64,000 nucleotides of DNA from Thiodiazotropha sp040506775 (GTDB lineage: Bacteria > Pseudomonadota > Gammaproteobacteria > Chromatiales > Chromatiaceae), in contig JBEVWC010000007.1 in the NCBI GenBank assembly GCA_040506775.1, positions 186,001 through 250,000 on the forward strand. The letters are read 5' to 3'. Shown here piece after piece: positions 18,618 to 27,510 of the stretch. The translations under genes and the position numbers were made by a program. Numbering within the stretch: the first letter of the stretch is position 1; each line of letters opens with the position of its first letter. The notes below the pieces were generated by a model. The model worked only from the letters and a program-made list of their open reading frames with translations. It was not told where the DNA came from and ran no database searches.

Positions 18618-19334
18618 CATCGATCCACTGATCCGACAGGCCGTGCCGGGTTCGTCGCGGCGGGTATAGACCCACACCCGGGCCGGCGGAAAATTCCACA
18701 ACACCCGCTGTCGGATGGAGCCTTCCATCTGCAGCGATTCGGACAGGCCGGCACTGATCGGACTCTTGGGTGAGTAGCTGAACTGGATCAGCCTGCCCCG
18801 GGGCGTCAGGTTGCGAACGATCTGCGAGAGGATTCGCAGCCGGGTCTGCCGGCGCAGACTCAACAACGGCAGGCTGGAGACGATCTGATCCACCGGACCG
18901 ACACGGATTTCACCGAGCAGTTTCGACAGGCGTGCGGCATCACCGAGAACGATCCTTAACCCCGGAAATCGCCTGGAAAGCTCAGCGGCGAGCAGCGGAT
19001 CCTTTTCCACTACGACGAGCTGCTGGTCCGACACCCCCCGGGAAAGCAATGCTGAAGTCACCGCGCCGGTACCGGCTCCCAATTCGACGATTACCCCCGG
19101 CAGGTGTTGGATCTGCGCCGCCATGGCATGGGTCAGTTCTGATCCGCTGGGCCAGATTGCCCCGATCTGGCGCGGATTTCTCAACCAGGCGAAAAGAAAC
19201 TTGGGTTCGATTCTGAATGGGGTATACACGCGAGGAAATGACCTGTCCGGGGTTGCGTGGGCGCGAGATTGAAAAACCTCACCCGCCCATACGCTGTGAA
19301 TGAGAATAAAATTCCTATGCGTGAATTTGAGCAT
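18594..19334 (-). CDS. SAM-dependent methyltransferase, phospholipid N-methyltransferase (PmtA)-like
   Basis: 246 residues. Residues after about 45 read FLFAWLRNPRQIGAIWPSGSELTHAM, the usual N-terminus of PmtA/rRNA-dimethylase-like proteins. SAM motif I follows as VIVELGAGTGAVTSALL, then VVVEKDP, VLGDA and IVSSLPLLSL (motif IV-like). It could methylate phosphatidylethanolamine at the inner membrane, or a ribosomal RNA. The first 30 residues are not family-like, so translation may begin further in (GTG codons exist). Its end overlaps the convergent mobA-like gene. Confidence 0.75.
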   Translation of the reverse strand: MLKFTHRNFILIHSVWAGEVFQSRAHATPDRSFPRVYTPFRIEPKFLFAWLRNPRQIGAIWPSGSELTHAMAAQIQHLPGVIVELGAGTGAVTSALLSRGVSDQQLVVVEKDPLLAAELSRRFPGLRIVLGDAARLSKLLGEIRVGPVDQIVSSLPLLSLRRQTRLRILSQIVRNLTPRGRLIQFSYSPKSPISAGLSESLQMEGSIRQRVLWNFPPARVWVYTRRDEPGTACRISGSMLGPDNRP

Positions 19335-19690
19335 GATGGGTCTCTTCCGTCATCCGGGTCTCAACCAAGCTGAGATGTGGCCTGCAAACCTGGAATGATG
19401 AACCGATAACGGGGAACCATCGTTGAATCGATGGCTACAGTCCTGGGTCAGGCGATGCCTTTCAGATGGGTTGTGGGCTGCGCAAACCTCAAAATCAATC
19501 CGGTTGATTCACGAACAAGGTTATTTGCCGCATCAGGAAATTCGTCTATAGATTGTCTTATGGCGGTCACAAAAGGGTCATGCTTCGATGGCCAGAGGCC
19601 GGACGGTCGATTGAGCTTTCTAGCTTGTAACACAGGTGGCGGTTGACGGGAGCTGGCTTCCGTACGGCGTCACCCGATGGGAGCCTTAAT
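19335..19690 (+). other. Intergenic region without recognised gene
   Basis: About 355 bases between two divergent genes. A small hairpin CCATCG/CGATGG (19417-19434) is visible. Short open frames here lack ribosome binding sites and look like chance. Promoters for both flanking genes should lie here, but no clear boxes were found. Confidence 0.5.
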
Positions 19691-20140
19691 ATGACGAAAT
19701 GGATCTTGATAGCTCTGCTGCTGCCCTTTTCTCTACTGGCGGATGAACATCCCGCCTGCCGCAGCCTGCCCTTGAGTGGACAGCACGACAGTTCGGAGCA
19801 GATGCGCGCGATCGCTACCAGCTGTCAGGAGCCCCTGGTTGCAGAGCTCTATCTGAATCGGGCACACCACCTCAACCTGTTGCACAAATACACCGCATTC
19901 GAATCATCCCTGTTTCATTTCGGAGCCCGGGACGATCTTTCATACATCGATGCCTATCGCATGTATATCGGTCTGGCGGAGGCGTTTTTCATCCCGGCTC
20001 TGGAACAGGACGATCCCAGATTGGCGCTCAGCCGTTTGAACCAGATCTATGACCAGAGCGAGGAGATCGCCGAGTTAAGGTTTCGCGGATACGGTCTGCT
20101 GGCGGATCAACTCGAACAGAAGCAACGTAACTACTACTGA
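19691..20140 (+). CDS. Small exported protein of unknown function, 149 residues
   Basis: The frame opens at 19643, but the ATG at 19691 gives a clean signal peptide (MTKWILIALLLPFSLLADEHPAC), so the mature protein is periplasmic or possibly starts near the D-E. Three cysteines (ACRS, SCQE) could form disulfides. The rest is helical and aromatic (YRMYIGLAEAFFIPAL, LSRLNQIYDQSEEIAELRF). No family recognised. It is convergent with the diguanylate cyclase gene. Confidence 0.7.
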   Translation: MTKWILIALLLPFSLLADEHPACRSLPLSGQHDSSEQMRAIATSCQEPLVAELYLNRAHHLNLLHKYTAFESSLFHFGARDDLSYIDAYRMYIGLAEAFFIPALEQDDPRLALSRLNQIYDQSEEIAELRFRGYGLLADQLEQKQRNYY

Positions 20141-20164
20141 TTTCGAATTGATCTGAGTCGTGGT

Positions 20165-21370
20165 TCAGTTGTGGCAAACCCGGTTGCGTCCCTCGGCCTT
20201 TGCCTGGTAGAGCGCTTCGTCCGCCCGTCTCAACAGACTGTCCCCGTTATCGCCTGACCTGTATTCGGTGACCCCGAAACTGCAGGTAACCGGCCCCACC
20301 TCGCCGAACGAACGGCTTTCTATGGTCATGCGCAGGCGCTCCGCAATCTGTCGGGCGGTATCAAGATCCGTATCCCGGCAGAGAATCAGAAACTCCTCGC
20401 CACCCCAGCGGCCAATGAAATCATTACCCCGGGCTGAGTTGCCAAGCAACTCCGCGAGGGTGCGGATGATCTGGTCGCCGAGCTGGTGTCCAAACCGGTC
20501 GTTGAAACTCTTGAAGTGATCGATGTCGAGCATGATCAGGGCCAGTGATGATTCGTTCTGTGACTGTTGCTGCAATGCATCGGTCATGATCTGGTCGAGT
20601 TTACGGCGGTTGTAGAGCTGGGTCAGTCCGTCGATTTCGGAGAGGGTTGCCAGTTCCCGGTTCTTTTGTGCCAGGGCCTTCTGTGCCTCGCGCAACTGAT
20701 CCAGGGTGTTGCTCATTTCCAGGGTTCGCACCTGGAGGATCTTTTCCGTCATGGCTTTCGATGCGATCACCCGAAACACGTAGGCAATGTAGACCGAAAG
20801 CGCGATGAATGCGCTGAGAAACAGCATGCGTAAGGCGATGTTGGCCTGGCTTACGCGTTGCGAGACGAACTCATCGGAGATGCTGCCCAGTTCGATGCTG
20901 CCGCGGTGCATTGCGAGGTAAACGATCAACCCGTATGAGAAGAGACTCAGCAGACCCGCCGCCAGGGTAAGCCAGGGGGTAAAGCGCAAGGTGCTCAAAC
21001 CGATCCACAGGAAATAGAGCAGGAAGGCCTCGGTCTTGAATGTACGGAAGGTGCCGAAGCTGTAGATCACGATGGACAGCAACAGGATGTCGATGCTGAT
21101 CGAGGGATACTTGACCCAGTTAGGGTGCTCCGGGCCTTGCAGGGCTTTGAGGATGAGCAGGCCGTATACCAGATTGAAAAGGGAGGCGACGACGATCGCC
21201 TGAAGAGAGTGCGCCGGCAGTTCGTTGCGGATGCCAAAGGCGACAGCGAAATAGAGGACCGTCAACAGCAGGCGGGCATAATTTGCATACCGCTCGCTCT
21301 TCTGTTCCTCCTGCCTAAGCAGGGCGCGAAGTTCCTCCTTGGATACCGCGTTGCTGTTCTTTGCTGTCAC
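20165..21370 (-). CDS. Membrane-anchored diguanylate cyclase (GGDEF)
   Basis: 401 residues. About six hydrophobic helices between residues 28 and 200 form an N-terminal sensor with no familiar MASE signature. A coiled coil follows (about 205-250), then a GGDEF domain (about 250-400) with LTQLYNRR, MLDIDHFKSFND and an intact active site WGGEEF. The inhibitory RxxD site (RGND) lies before it, and SFGVTEY near the end. It should make c-di-GMP from two GTP and be product-inhibited. No EAL domain. Confidence 0.92.
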   Translation of the reverse strand: MTAKNSNAVSKEELRALLRQEEQKSERYANYARLLLTVLYFAVAFGIRNELPAHSLQAIVVASLFNLVYGLLILKALQGPEHPNWVKYPSISIDILLLSIVIYSFGTFRTFKTEAFLLYFLWIGLSTLRFTPWLTLAAGLLSLFSYGLIVYLAMHRGSIELGSISDEFVSQRVSQANIALRMLFLSAFIALSVYIAYVFRVIASKAMTEKILQVRTLEMSNTLDQLREAQKALAQKNRELATLSEIDGLTQLYNRRKLDQIMTDALQQQSQNESSLALIMLDIDHFKSFNDRFGHQLGDQIIRTLAELLGNSARGNDFIGRWGGEEFLILCRDTDLDTARQIAERLRMTIESRSFGEVGPVTCSFGVTEYRSGDNGDSLLRRADEALYQAKAEGRNRVCHN

Positions 21371-21482
21371 ACCACTACCCTGACTCTGCTGTGCGCCATG
21401 TACAGCCTTTATAGCTATGGCGACAGGTTGATAACATCCTTGATCACGCTACGGTGCGCATGCCACCCTGCTCTGGCGCTGC

Positions 21483-22610
21483 TCAGCGGAACTGGCGCAG
21501 GTACCACCACTCGAACAGCCGCTTCAGCCAGTGAAAGACCGCCATGTTCGGCATCACGATATTCCGCTTGAGGGTGCGCGCGACCAGCATACCACTGGTC
21601 TGGCTGTCCACGATACACACCAGTTCCACCTTGAAGGTTTCCCGGGGCTCTTCCCCCCGCCATTCCGTCAGCAGGTTGCGTGCGGCCGCAGTGGCCTGCA
21701 GATCCGCCATATGGGCCTGTTTGGGCATCCAGTCCGGTCCGGGGAAACTGCCTGAGTCTCCCGCCACGTAAACCCTTTCCAGCCCTTCAACACGACACTG
21801 GGCATCGGCCTTGAGCAGTCCCCCCGGGGAACGGGGTAAAGCGGTATTGTCAAACCAGGCATTGCCGGTCATGCCGGGCATGAACAGGATCAGATCCGCA
21901 TCGAACACGCCGCCCTGAGTCTCTACCGTGGTCTGGGTGAACTTCACCATCTTGTGTCCCAGGTGGGTTTCGATCTCACGCTTCTCCATCTCCTTGACCA
22001 GGCCTTTGACGGCCTTGGGTCCGAGTCGTTGACCCGGATTCTCCGCCGGTGTGAAAAACACCAGCTTGAAATTGTCACGGCGTTTCTCGAGACGCAATTG
22101 CCGATCGATACCGAACAGGAACTCGAACATGGGTCCGCCGCGCATGGCGCTGGGTTCGTTGGGGTTGCTGGCGAATCCAATGGCAATGATGCCACCATCC
22201 ATGTCTTTCAGACGCTGGCGGATTTTCATGGTGGCGGCAATGCCTTCACAGGGTGTGATGGCATGTTCGATGCCAGGCAGTTTTTTGATGAAACGTCCCC
22301 CGGAGGCGATGATGAGTCCGTCGTTGTCGATGGGTCCGGCTGTGGTTTCCAGGGTTCGACCGTCTTCGCTCAAACCGGTCGCTTCCGCTTGCACATGCTT
22401 GACCTTCATGCGGGAGAAGAACGATTGCAATGGAATGATCAGGTCATGGGGTTCGCGGATTCCGGAGGGAATCCAGATCGAACCGGGCAGGTAGTGAAAT
22501 TCCGCACGCGGACTGACGAGCGTGATCTCGGTATTGCGATCCTGGGCACGCAGGGTCTTCACCGCGGTCAAGGCAGCAAAACCGCTGCCTACGATGGTCA
22601 CTCTGTTCAT
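21483..22610 (-). CDS. SQR/FCSD-like FAD-dependent oxidoreductase
   Basis: 375 residues. The ATG at 22610 is preceded by AGGAGCTTGGAG (the open frame starts two codons earlier at a TTG). The N-terminal FAD motif VTIVGSGFAALTAVKTL, a second glycine-rich stretch, and VYVAGDSGSF (FAD-binding aspartate) mark the sulfide:quinone oxidoreductase/flavocytochrome c flavoprotein superfamily. A cysteine at about 121 (ITPCEG) sits where the first redox cysteine of SQR is, and one in LVCIVD near 330. The middle cysteine found in SASCFGP-type enzymes is missing (IGFASNPNEP). The C-terminus is aromatic and basic, suited to membrane binding. The electron donor is uncertain. Confidence 0.8.
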   Translation of the reverse strand: MNRVTIVGSGFAALTAVKTLRAQDRNTEITLVSPRAEFHYLPGSIWIPSGIREPHDLIIPLQSFFSRMKVKHVQAEATGLSEDGRTLETTAGPIDNDGLIIASGGRFIKKLPGIEHAITPCEGIAATMKIRQRLKDMDGGIIAIGFASNPNEPSAMRGGPMFEFLFGIDRQLRLEKRRDNFKLVFFTPAENPGQRLGPKAVKGLVKEMEKREIETHLGHKMVKFTQTTVETQGGVFDADLILFMPGMTGNAWFDNTALPRSPGGLLKADAQCRVEGLERVYVAGDSGSFPGPDWMPKQAHMADLQATAAARNLLTEWRGEEPRETFKVELVCIVDSQTSGMLVARTLKRNIVMPNMAVFHWLKRLFEWWYLRQFR

Positions 22611-22616
22611 CTCCAA

Positions 22617-22929
22617 GCTCCTGGTGGTTTTATTGTTCTGCTTGTTCTGGATGTTTCGCGCGAATCGCCCGTCGGTCTGGATGTGGAAGTCATTGCCGAA
22701 ACGGACTGAACGGGCGAGCGGCTTAAACGGACGGTCGATGCGTTACCGCTTTGTCAGCCGCGATGTTATCAGATTGAGGTGAAAAATATGCCTCCGGCTC
22801 AGGTGATGCTTCCCGACACTGTCAACTCATTGTCAAGGCGGATCAGTCGCTGTTGCCCATGACGCAGTGGGTGTCCCCCCTGCTTTTTCTAACTAAGCTA
22901 CTGATGATTCAGTGAATACCTGTCAGTTT
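22617..22929. other. Intergenic region upstream of the SQR-like gene
   Basis: No gene, hairpin terminator or clear promoter was recognised here; the promoter of the SQR-like gene should lie in it. Confidence 0.4.
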
Positions 22930-23127
22930 GAAAATCACCACGAAGGACACGAAGCGCACGAAGGATCACAACGACGAAATGCTTAAGCGTCTCGGCGCCA
23001 CAGATTCCCACGCAAAGTGTGGGAACATCTGGCGGAATTCACGAACAAGTCGGCTTTGCGCCGGACAGTTTCATGTCAGTAAACGATCGCACTTCGTGAC
23101 CTTCGCGCACTTCGTGGTAAAAAATGA
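22930..23127. repeat. MITE-like element with CACGAAG terminal inverted repeats
   Basis: The left end (about 22936-22965, ACCACGAAGGACACGAAGCG then CACGAAGG) and the right end read on the opposite strand (about 23088-23122, ACCACGAAGTGCGCGAAGGT then CACGAAG) are imperfect inverted repeats of about 28 bases. Between them lies a near-palindrome TTCCCACGCAAAGTGTGGGA (23005-23024). The 200-base unit has no credible gene. This is the architecture of a non-autonomous miniature repeat. Confidence 0.6.
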
Positions 23128-23203
23128 GTGTCGGCTGCCGGATGGGTGGTGTCCGTAATCCCCGCCCGTCGGAGGCACGGATCCTGCGGGCGGGGCGGGG
23201 TGT

Positions 23204-23437
23204 CTACAGGCCGATCAGTTCGGCGTGCAGGCCCTTGTAGCGTGTGATCGACAGAAGATCCTTGCTATGGACCATAACCGGGTTGTACTCCAGGACAAAC
23301 AGATGGGGGCGGTTTTCATTGACATGTACCGAGATTACCCCCTCCCGCTGGCGGAAGGCCTCCTCGAGATCGGCCCTGCCTCCTGCGTCCAGGGTTTCGT
23401 CAATGTGCAGTGTGACATCCGCGAGATCGATATTCAT
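23204..23437 (-). CDS. Small ferredoxin-fold (HMA-like) protein without the metal motif
   Basis: 77 residues from an ATG with a perfect GGAGGGGA Shine-Dalgarno sequence. The pattern VTLHIDETLDAGGRADLEEAFRQREGVISVHV...HLFVLEYNP resembles the beta-alpha-beta-beta fold of heavy-metal-associated domains, in which self-pairing helices are followed by G-V-x-S-V. The CxxC metal ligands are absent and there is no cysteine at all. A regulatory or carrier role is possible. The gene is isolated. Confidence 0.7.
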   Translation of the reverse strand: MNIDLADVTLHIDETLDAGGRADLEEAFRQREGVISVHVNENRPHLFVLEYNPVMVHSKDLLSITRYKGLHAELIGL

Positions 23438-23760
23438 GATTCCCCTCCAGAACAGAGTTGGTCTTGTTGGGTCTGATATGACAAAACAACGTGCACTGCA
23501 TCGGTGCCGCGGGACCGGAAGGGGCGTGTCGGATGAGACTTAACAGGCCTTGTTAGAACCGGTTGGGTTTTCCCGCGCTGGTTAGTGAAACGTCAGACTG
23601 ACCTCACCGAGCCGGTCGCACGTCCAGCACTCTGTCTAGAGCATAGCCCGAATCCGCAAAAAGGCATCGGTTTCCGTGTGCCCCACAGGGATTCTCAACC
23701 TTTGAGAACCACCTCAGCCTTCCAGGTCGGTGAGTGATACCGAATTTACCGAGCACCACA
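23438..23760. other. Intergenic region without recognised gene
   Basis: About 320 bases. A palindrome AACAGGCCTTGTTA lies near 23540, and a hairpin TTCTCAA/TTGAGAA near 23694-23709. The latter lies downstream of the S24-like gene stop and may end its transcript. Confidence 0.35.
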
Positions 23761-24111
23761 CTAGGCAACGGGTTTGGGTGGTACGCCACCTGGCACATAG
23801 GGGTAGTAGTGTTTGATCTTACGCCCGATATTGCACTGCACGACCACCCCGACGATCTTGTATTCGCCGTCTTTGAGTTCGATATCCGGATAAGCGTCAT
23901 TCAACGCGACCAGGCGTTTGTTGGATTCGCCCTGGGAAACGAACTGGCGAAACCAGCGGTCGCCCTGGGCCTCAGCAACGACGTACGCGCCGGTGGCGCA
24001 GATCTCAGAGGGTTCGACGACGATGATGCACTTGTGTGGAAACTCAGGCGCCATGCTGTCGTCCAGGACCTGTAGGGGATAAAGCTCGTTATAACTGCAA
24101 TCGTTGCTCAT
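23761..24111 (-). CDS. S24/LexA-like peptidase-fold protein with lysine replaced
   Basis: 116 residues from the ATG at 24111; the frame continues upstream to 24183 without a better start. The central VLDDSMAPEF matches the catalytic-serine motif (SM) of LexA/UmuD-like S24 peptidases, and IVVEPSEICATGAYVVAEA, LVALNDAYPDIEL and YKIVGVVV match the rest of the beta fold. The segment that should hold the catalytic lysine reads GDRWFRQFV, so lysine appears to be arginine. There is no DNA-binding domain. It may be a non-cleaving regulatory or binding protein. Isolated gene facing away from the ABC exporter. Confidence 0.75.
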   Translation of the reverse strand: MSNDCSYNELYPLQVLDDSMAPEFPHKCIIVVEPSEICATGAYVVAEAQGDRWFRQFVSQGESNKRLVALNDAYPDIELKDGEYKIVGVVVQCNIGRKIKHYYPYVPGGVPPKPVA

Positions 24112-24292
24112 GGTCGATATCGGGTCTGTTTCGGTTCGCGGCATTATAGCTCGCTCATTGTACAACAACCTGTCAAATCTCAATGGACCTTCAAAATGAG
24201 GGGTTATCGGCTGAGGCAGGGCAGGCTAAGCCAGGTCGCGCACATCAGTTTGAATTTCGATAAGATGCCTACTTTTACCTACGAACGATGAT

Positions 24293-26116
24293 ATGACGCA
24301 CCACATCGCTTATCAGGCGCAGGTCCATGCGGATCGGCGGGATCTGCACAATCTTCGCAACATGCTGCCGTTTCTCTGGGACTACCGGGGCCGGGCCCTG
24401 TTCGCCCTGGGTTGCCTGGTGCTGGCCAAAATCGCCAACGTGGGCATCCCGCTGGTGTTGAAGGAGATCGTCGATACCCTGGAGAAGGGTGACAAGACCC
24501 TGCTGGTGCTGCCCCTGTTCCTGCTCCTGGGTTACGGAATACTGCGTCTGTCGAGTTCCCTGTTCAATGAATTGCGCGACGCGATCTTCGCCCGGGTCCG
24601 TTACCGGGCGATGCGCAACCTTTCCAACCGGGTGCTTACCCACCTTCACGAACTCTCCCTGCGGTTCCATCTGGAGCGCAAGACCGGGGCGATCAGCCGG
24701 GACCTGGAGCGGGGTACCCGCTCGGTCAGCACCATTCTCAACTATATGGTGTTCAGCATCCTGCCGATGCTGGTGGAGTTCACCCTGGTCGCGGTGGTGC
24801 TGCTGTCCCAGTATGACATCCGTTTCACCCTGGTGACCTTCGGCACGGTCGCGGTCTACGTGGGATTCACCCTGGCGATTACCGAGTGGCGCATGGAGTA
24901 TCGTCACATCATGAACCGGCTCGACTCCCAGGCCAACAGCCAGGCCTTCGACAGTCTGATCAACTACGAGACGGTGCAGTATTTCGGCAATCAGCGTTTC
25001 GAGTTACAGCGATTCGACGAAACCCTCTCCCAGTGGGAGGACAACGCGGTGAAGAGTCAGACCTCCATGTCCCTGCTCAACTTCGGGCAGGGCGCAATCA
25101 TCGCCGTCGGGGTCACCTTCATCATGATCTTCGCCGCCAACGGGGTGATCGAGGGTGAGATGACCATCGGTGACCTGGTGCTGGTCAATACCTTCATGCT
25201 GCAGCTGTTCATTCCGCTCAACTTTCTCGGCATCGTCTACCGGCAGATCAAATACTCCCTGGCGGACATGGACCTGATCTTCAAGCTGTTGGAAAGGGAA
25301 CCGGAGATCCAGGATGACGAACAGGCCACTGATCTGGTGTTGCAGGGGGGCGAGGTGCGCTTCGAGCAGGTGGACTTCTCCTACCAACCGGAGCGGCAGA
25401 TCCTGCATGAGGTGGATTTCACCCTGCGGGCGGGTGAGAAACTGGCCGTGGTGGGCCACAGCGGAGCGGGCAAGTCGACCCTGTCCCGGTTACTGTTCCG
25501 TTTCTACGATGTCAGCGGAGGACGGATCCTGATCGATGGCCAGGATATCCGCCGGATCACCCGCAAGAGCCTGCGCGCGGCGATCGGGATCGTGCCCCAG
25601 GACACGGTGCTGTTCAACGAGTCGATACTCTACAACCTGGCCTACGGGCGACCCCAGGCGACCCAGCAGGAGATCGAGGAGGCCGCACGGATTGCCCATA
25701 TCGCGGATTTCATCGAGCAGCTGCCGGATGGCTACCAGACGGTGGTGGGGGAGCGGGGCCTTAAGCTTTCGGGGGGTGAGAAACAGCGGGTGGCCATCGC
25801 CCGGGCGATGCTCAAGCGCCCGCAGATCCTGCTGTTCGACGAGGCCACTTCATCCCTCGATACCAAGACCGAGCAGGCGATTCAGGAGACCCTGCGCGAG
25901 GTGGCGAAACAGCACACCACCCTGGTGATCGCTCACCGATTGTCCACCGTGGTGGACGCGGACAGGATCCTGGTGATGGACCAGGGGCGGATCGTGGAGC
26001 AGGGCACCCATCAGGAACTGCTGGCCCTGGATGGGCGCTATCATCAGATGTGGCACATGCAACTGAAGGAGCAGGCCGGTAGTGAATCTCCCGACGGGGT
26101 TGGGGAGCAGGCATGA
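24293..26116 (+). CDS. ATM1/HMT1-type ABC exporter (fused permease-ATPase)
   Basis: 607 residues. Six membrane helices lie in about residues 30-320, with the ATM1-family segment NYETVQYFGNQRFE. The ATPase follows with Walker A GHSGAGKS, Q-loop, signature LSGGEKQRVAIARAM and Walker B ILLFDEATSSLD. ATM1-type exporters move glutathione polysulfide or metal-glutathione conjugates out of the cytoplasm. In a sulfur oxidiser a role with persulfides is plausible but inferred. Immediately upstream of cca, with no terminator between. Confidence 0.92.
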   Translation: MTHHIAYQAQVHADRRDLHNLRNMLPFLWDYRGRALFALGCLVLAKIANVGIPLVLKEIVDTLEKGDKTLLVLPLFLLLGYGILRLSSSLFNELRDAIFARVRYRAMRNLSNRVLTHLHELSLRFHLERKTGAISRDLERGTRSVSTILNYMVFSILPMLVEFTLVAVVLLSQYDIRFTLVTFGTVAVYVGFTLAITEWRMEYRHIMNRLDSQANSQAFDSLINYETVQYFGNQRFELQRFDETLSQWEDNAVKSQTSMSLLNFGQGAIIAVGVTFIMIFAANGVIEGEMTIGDLVLVNTFMLQLFIPLNFLGIVYRQIKYSLADMDLIFKLLEREPEIQDDEQATDLVLQGGEVRFEQVDFSYQPERQILHEVDFTLRAGEKLAVVGHSGAGKSTLSRLLFRFYDVSGGRILIDGQDIRRITRKSLRAAIGIVPQDTVLFNESILYNLAYGRPQATQQEIEEAARIAHIADFIEQLPDGYQTVVGERGLKLSGGEKQRVAIARAMLKRPQILLFDEATSSLDTKTEQAIQETLREVAKQHTTLVIAHRLSTVVDADRILVMDQGRIVEQGTHQELLALDGRYHQMWHMQLKEQAGSESPDGVGEQA

Positions 26117-26177
26117 ACAGCCAGGCCCGATGTGGCAGAGTCCCGCCATTGCTCAACAGCGTGTGGGAGCAACGAGA

Positions 26178-27326
26178 GTGAAGATCTATCGGGTCGGTGG
26201 CGCGGTCCGGGATCAGCTGCTCGAGATCCCATATGAGGAAACCGACTGGGTGGTGGTCGGCGCCACTCCGGAGCAGATGCTGGCTCTGGGCTACAAGCCT
26301 GCGGATCAGGCCTTTCCCGTGTTTCTCCACCCGCAGAGCGGAGAGGAATATGCCCTGGCGCGCAAGGAGACGAAGGTTGCGCCGGGTTACAAGGGATTCG
26401 AGGTCTCCTGCGGACCCGATGTAACCCTCGAAGAGGACCTGTTACGCCGGGATCTCACCATCAATGCCCTGGCAATGGATGAAACGGGGCAACTGATCGA
26501 TGTCTGTCATGGCAAACGTGATCTGGACGACGGGGTGCTGCGACACGTCACTCCGGCGTTTGTCGAGGATCCGGTGCGACTGCTGAGAATCGCCCGTTTT
26601 GCCGCGAAACTCGGCTGCTGGGGCTTTCGTGTCTCCCATGCCACCCATCGCCTGATGAAGCAGATGGCAAGTGAGGATGAGTTGCGCAGCCTGACCCCGG
26701 AACGGGTTTCCCGGGAGATGCTCAAGGCCATGGCGGAACCCCAGCCCTGGCGATTTTTCGAGGTTCTGCAGCGTTGCGGCGCATTGCCGGGTATCCTGCC
26801 TGAACTGGCGGAACTGATGCCCTCGCCTGAAACGGGACACGCCGGCGGGGGTGATGCCTTGCCCCTGCAGGCCTTGAAACGGGCGGTCAAACTTGACGCC
26901 GGGACGGCTGTCCGCAGCGCGGTGCTCCTGCAGGCAGTTTCGAAAGTCCGCAGCGATGTGTCCACCTGGCTACAGGACTGGCGAATCGATCGTTACACCG
27001 GACAACTGGTTCAGGACCTGCTGGCAGTGCAGGGTCTGGATGAGGTGCAGGATAAACCTGAGGCGTTTCTGCGATTCATCCAGACCGGCAAACTGCATCA
27101 GCAGACACAGCGCTTCAACGACCTGATGCTGGCGATACGCGCCCTGTGGCCGGAACAGGAGGTGCAAATGCTGACACACCTGACCCTGGCCCATGCTGCG
27201 GCCCGTGCTGCAGCACCAGGAGAAATTCTTCACAGTGGCCTTGAAGGAAAGTCCCTGGGTGATGCAATCCAGAGTTGGCGTCTGGAGCGACTGCTTCAGG
27301 CGTGGCCCGACGGGGTTATAGAATAG
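26178..27326 (+). CDS. cca: CCA-adding enzyme with degenerate HD domain
   Basis: 382 residues from the GTG at 26178; the family start VKIYRVGGAVRDQLL follows it directly, and the open frame upstream is not conserved. The class II nucleotidyltransferase core is intact: GGAVRDQLL, TDWVVVGATPEQM, FPVFLHPQSGEEYALAR, RRDLTINALAMD and DPVRLLRIARFAAK. Enzymes of this length usually carry an HD phosphohydrolase domain; here the block that should read H-D (about residue 250) is AVLLQAVSKV, so phosphohydrolase activity is probably lost. It adds or repairs 3' CCA of tRNA using CTP and ATP. Confidence 0.93.
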   Translation: MKIYRVGGAVRDQLLEIPYEETDWVVVGATPEQMLALGYKPADQAFPVFLHPQSGEEYALARKETKVAPGYKGFEVSCGPDVTLEEDLLRRDLTINALAMDETGQLIDVCHGKRDLDDGVLRHVTPAFVEDPVRLLRIARFAAKLGCWGFRVSHATHRLMKQMASEDELRSLTPERVSREMLKAMAEPQPWRFFEVLQRCGALPGILPELAELMPSPETGHAGGGDALPLQALKRAVKLDAGTAVRSAVLLQAVSKVRSDVSTWLQDWRIDRYTGQLVQDLLAVQGLDEVQDKPEAFLRFIQTGKLHQQTQRFNDLMLAIRALWPEQEVQMLTHLTLAHAAARAAAPGEILHSGLEGKSLGDAIQSWRLERLLQAWPDGVIE

Positions 27327-27467
27327 GCCATGTCCTTCGTCTCAACAGGCTACGCTCAGACGACATGTTTGAACCGGGGGCATGCTCCGAATCCCACTCG
27401 AACCCTGAGCGGTCGGTGCCGTCAGGGGCGTGGGTTTCCGGGTGCGCCCGGCGGCGTGGGGTCACGT

Positions 27468-27473
27468 TATAAT
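27468..27473 (+). promoter_or_regulatory. Possible -10 box of the narX-like gene
   Basis: A perfect TATAAT lies 38 bases before the chosen ATG. The expected -35 region is GC-rich and not TTGACA-like, so activation by a regulator is possible. Confidence 0.35.
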
Positions 27474-27510
27474 CCCGAATCAGTACGAGACGATATGTTC
27501 GAGTCATGGC

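Noticed and set aside
27340..27510. Two similar stretches (GACGACATGTTTGAA and GACGATATGTTCGA) before narX as a tandem operator
   Set aside because: Match is partial and could be chance; no known NarL or Fnr site is formed.
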